26,879 bases of DNA, taken from assembly GCA_002455255.1 (NCBI GenBank), contig DKKL01000007.1:285571-312449 (forward strand), given 5' to 3'. The position numbers and the translations under genes are program-made. The notes beneath the pieces were generated by a model, which was not told the DNA's origin, ran no database searches, and was given only the letters and a program-made list of their open reading frames with translations. Shown one piece after another: positions 24,966 to 26,879 of this stretch. Each line of letters opens with the position of its first letter. Position 1 is the stretch's first letter. This DNA comes from Candidatus Tepidiaquacellales bacterium UBA6667 (GTDB lineage Bacteria > Bacteroidota > Ignavibacteria > Tepidaquicellales > Tepidaquicellaceae).

Positions 24966-26879
24966 TCACTTCACCATCATCATTTTTTTTGTTTCAATAA
25001 AATTAATAACACCATCTTTATTTGAATTAACTTCTATTCTATAAAAATAAATTCCGCTTGCAAGATTACTGCCATTAAAAGTAACCTGATAATTCCCTGC
25101 CTGCTTAACTTCATTCACAAGACTTGCAACCTCTTTACCTAATATATCATAGACTCTAAGTTTAACTAATCCGTCAAAGGGTATCTGGTAAGATATATTT
25201 GTAACAGGATTGAACGGGTTTGGATAGTTCTGGTGTAGCCTGTATTCTGAAGGTATTATTTTTCCGTTTTCGTTATTCAATGAATTTATGTCCATTCCAC
25301 CACTGATTATTATATCTTCCAAAAATCTCTTATCTTTTTCTTCTTTTGTTCTTATACCTGCAAACCGTGTATTATCTACACTTCTTTCTATCATTCTTTG
25401 CTGATTATGACTATATATCTTTTTTTCTATGTTTATTCTTTCAGAAGAAGTGATTGTTTTCTTTGTATATTCTACTTTTCCTGTCTTTAAATATTCTTTT
25501 ATTAATATTCTGTTATAAGAAGATTGCAGTTTTTCTTTTAAAGGATCTCGGGATATTAATTTATCAAGTTTTTTTAGTCTTTTATTTCTGAATTCTTCGT
25601 TTGTAACATTTGTTACTTTCCGTGATCCGCCCTCGCCTAACAATTCTGCTATATCTTCATAATCCCAACTTGCATTTATTCTTATTATCGGATCGGGATG
25701 AAAATTGATTAAAAACTCATATCCGTCCATTGCTTCATTATATTTCCCTAAATTTGCTTCACACATTAATATCACCTGATATGCAGCATCAGTAAACTCA
25801 TTCTGATAGTTTCCACTGTTAATCTTATTTGTCAGATACATTTTACAATCACTGTATAAATCATCTCGGTATGTTTCGTTTTGACCGGTATCAAGCTGTG
25901 AATAACATCCATATAAAGTCCAAACTGCCTCAACGAGTGTTGAACTGTTGTTATAATTATCTATTAATTCTTTATACGATATAATTGCACTTGTATAATC
26001 TGCTTCTTCATAATAAAAATGTCCTTGTGCAAAAAGTGCCTCATCATTTTGGATTGTTGTGGTATCTTCTCTTTCTGATACCCCTACTGTATCAATTATA
26101 TCAAATCCTCTTTCTGTGTAAGAATAACTGTCAAAAACAGGCGTATTGTTACAACTTATCACAGGTGATATGAAAGGAACAACTATATTCCCGCTAAAGG
26201 TTATATTTGAAAAATGAATTCCGCTTGTATATGTCCAACTGTTATTCCTACAATAATATGGTGATGATATGTTTGCTGATATTCCCAATAGATGACTTCC
26301 TAAACTCGTACTCTGCAACTCAAAGCAGTTCTCTCCAAAGTTTAGTAAGGGTAAATTAGAATTATCAAAGTTTAAATTACTTGCATATTTTGAGTTCATT
26401 TTATTTCTGCCACCAACCCAATTGTAATTTAAACCATTTATTATAGGTTCCATTTTAACAGTGGATAGTCCGTTTATTCTTATATTATCTTCATTGCTGT
26501 TTACTATATTACCATATAAGTTAACATCACTTAAATCTAATCTGATTCCTTGATTAATATTTGTGTTAAAAAATTTTGTGTTTTTAATATTGCCGGTCAT
26601 TTTCTTCCCTATTATTCCATAATAACCGCTTGATGTTCCAATAAACCTGTTGTCATATACATAATAAGGTATCATTATTCCGGCTGTGTTCATTAATGCC
26701 ATTCCGACTGTTCCGGAGTTGAATGAGTTTGATATTATATTCAGTTGATAAAGTGGACTTTGAGGTGCTTCGCTTGGATATCCTGCATTATAATTGTTTC
26801 TTATATGTAACCCAATTTGATTATTAGTTGGGGATGTCATATTGAAAGTATTATTTTGAATCAGAATTCTAAACACATT
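24966..26879 (-). CDS. T9SS protein with beta-helix-like and TPR-like parts, N-terminus outside the window
   Basis: The frame is open to the right edge, so the start is missing; 637 residues are visible. The first ~250 are Asn-rich with repeated NN.F, GNI, NSNEDNI and GIHFSNITFSGN patterns, as in right-handed parallel beta-helices. Residues about 285-420 look like helical TPR units (AQGHFYYEEADYTSAIISYK, YNEAMDGYEFLINFHPDP). A charged linker follows, then the T9SS tail with HQNYPNPFNP, LRVYDILGKEVASLVNE, SGIYFYRIE and the terminal KKMMMVK. It is probably a large surface or secreted protein. The combination is common in this phylum but the function is unknown. Confidence 0.8.
   Translation of the reverse strand, partial: NVFRILIQNNTFNMTSPTNNQIGLHIRNNYNAGYPSEAPQSPLYQLNIISNSFNSGTVGMALMNTAGIMIPYYVYDNRFIGTSSGYYGIIGKKMTGNIKNTKFFNTNINQGIRLDLSDVNLYGNIVNSNEDNIRINGLSTVKMEPIINGLNYNWVGGRNKMNSKYASNLNFDNSNLPLLNFGENCFELQSTSLGSHLLGISANISSPYYCRNNSWTYTSGIHFSNITFSGNIVVPFISPVISCNNTPVFDSYSYTERGFDIIDTVGVSEREDTTTIQNDEALFAQGHFYYEEADYTSAIISYKELIDNYNNSSTLVEAVWTLYGCYSQLDTGQNETYRDDLYSDCKMYLTNKINSGNYQNEFTDAAYQVILMCEANLGKYNEAMDGYEFLINFHPDPIIRINASWDYEDIAELLGEGGSRKVTNVTNEEFRNKRLKKLDKLISRDPLKEKLQSSYNRILIKEYLKTGKVEYTKKTITSSERINIEKKIYSHNQQRMIERSVDNTRFAGIRTKEEKDKRFLEDIIISGGMDINSLNNENGKIIPSEYRLHQNYPNPFNPVTNISYQIPFDGLVKLRVYDILGKEVASLVNEVKQAGNYQVTFNGSNLASGIYFYRIEVNSNKDGVINFIETKKMMMVK

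Noticed and set aside
1..26879. CRISPR arrays, tRNA and rRNA genes
   Set aside because: I saw no regularly spaced repeats and no T-arm-like GGTTCGA(A/T)TCC with a matching cloverleaf in the intergenic regions.

Overview
The window reads as chromosomal DNA from an AT-rich member of the Bacteroidota/Chlorobiota group, most likely an Ignavibacteria-like lineage. Six predicted exported proteins end in a type IX secretion (T9SS type A) sorting domain of the form YPNPFNP...GREV...SGIYFY...KSMMLIK, and a seventh is a decayed remnant. Most start codons have no clear Shine-Dalgarno sequence, which fits this group. Taxonomy is an inference from these traits.

Layout. 1-1296 (+): 3' part of an outer-membrane beta-barrel-like protein, closed by a bidirectional terminator. 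1413-5056 (-): two tandem paralogous T9SS-exported proteins. 5080-12680 (-): a tightly packed run of seven genes read from alanine racemase (alr) through an unrecognised acidic protein, mannose-1-phosphate guanylyltransferase (manC), methylmalonyl-CoA epimerase, uvrC, a VOC protein and a nitrilase-family hydrolase. 12681-15026: dnaA with about 410 bp of very AT-rich non-coding DNA on each side, which I read as a bipartite replication origin. 15027-17525 (+): recN and a small TerB-like protein. 17802-22876 (-): an M6-like secreted metalloprotease and two tandem YCF48-like repeat proteins, all with T9SS tails, followed by the remnant of a third repeat protein. 22877-23662: a scar region holding that remnant and a duplicated gene end. 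23663-26879 (-): a DUF5694-like exported protein, a VOC protein and a large T9SS protein cut by the right edge.

The strongest non-coding signal is around dnaA. The 9-mer TTATTAACA, one base away from the consensus DnaA box TTATNCACA, occurs six times upstream of dnaA and twice downstream. A consensus box TTATTCACA is also present downstream. The downstream block ends in a box, a short spacer and then TTA-CTA-CTA-CTA, followed by an AT palindrome. That order matches the DnaA-box / DnaA-trio / unwinding arrangement known from Bacillus subtilis. Genes left of this point run leftward and genes immediately right run rightward, as expected for divergent forks.

Signs of genome flux lie in the right half. 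A roughly 68-bp intergenic repeat flanks the TerB-like gene, the 3' end of that gene plus its downstream flank reappears 6 kb away, and a third YCF48/T9SS gene survives only as its C-terminal sorting domain.
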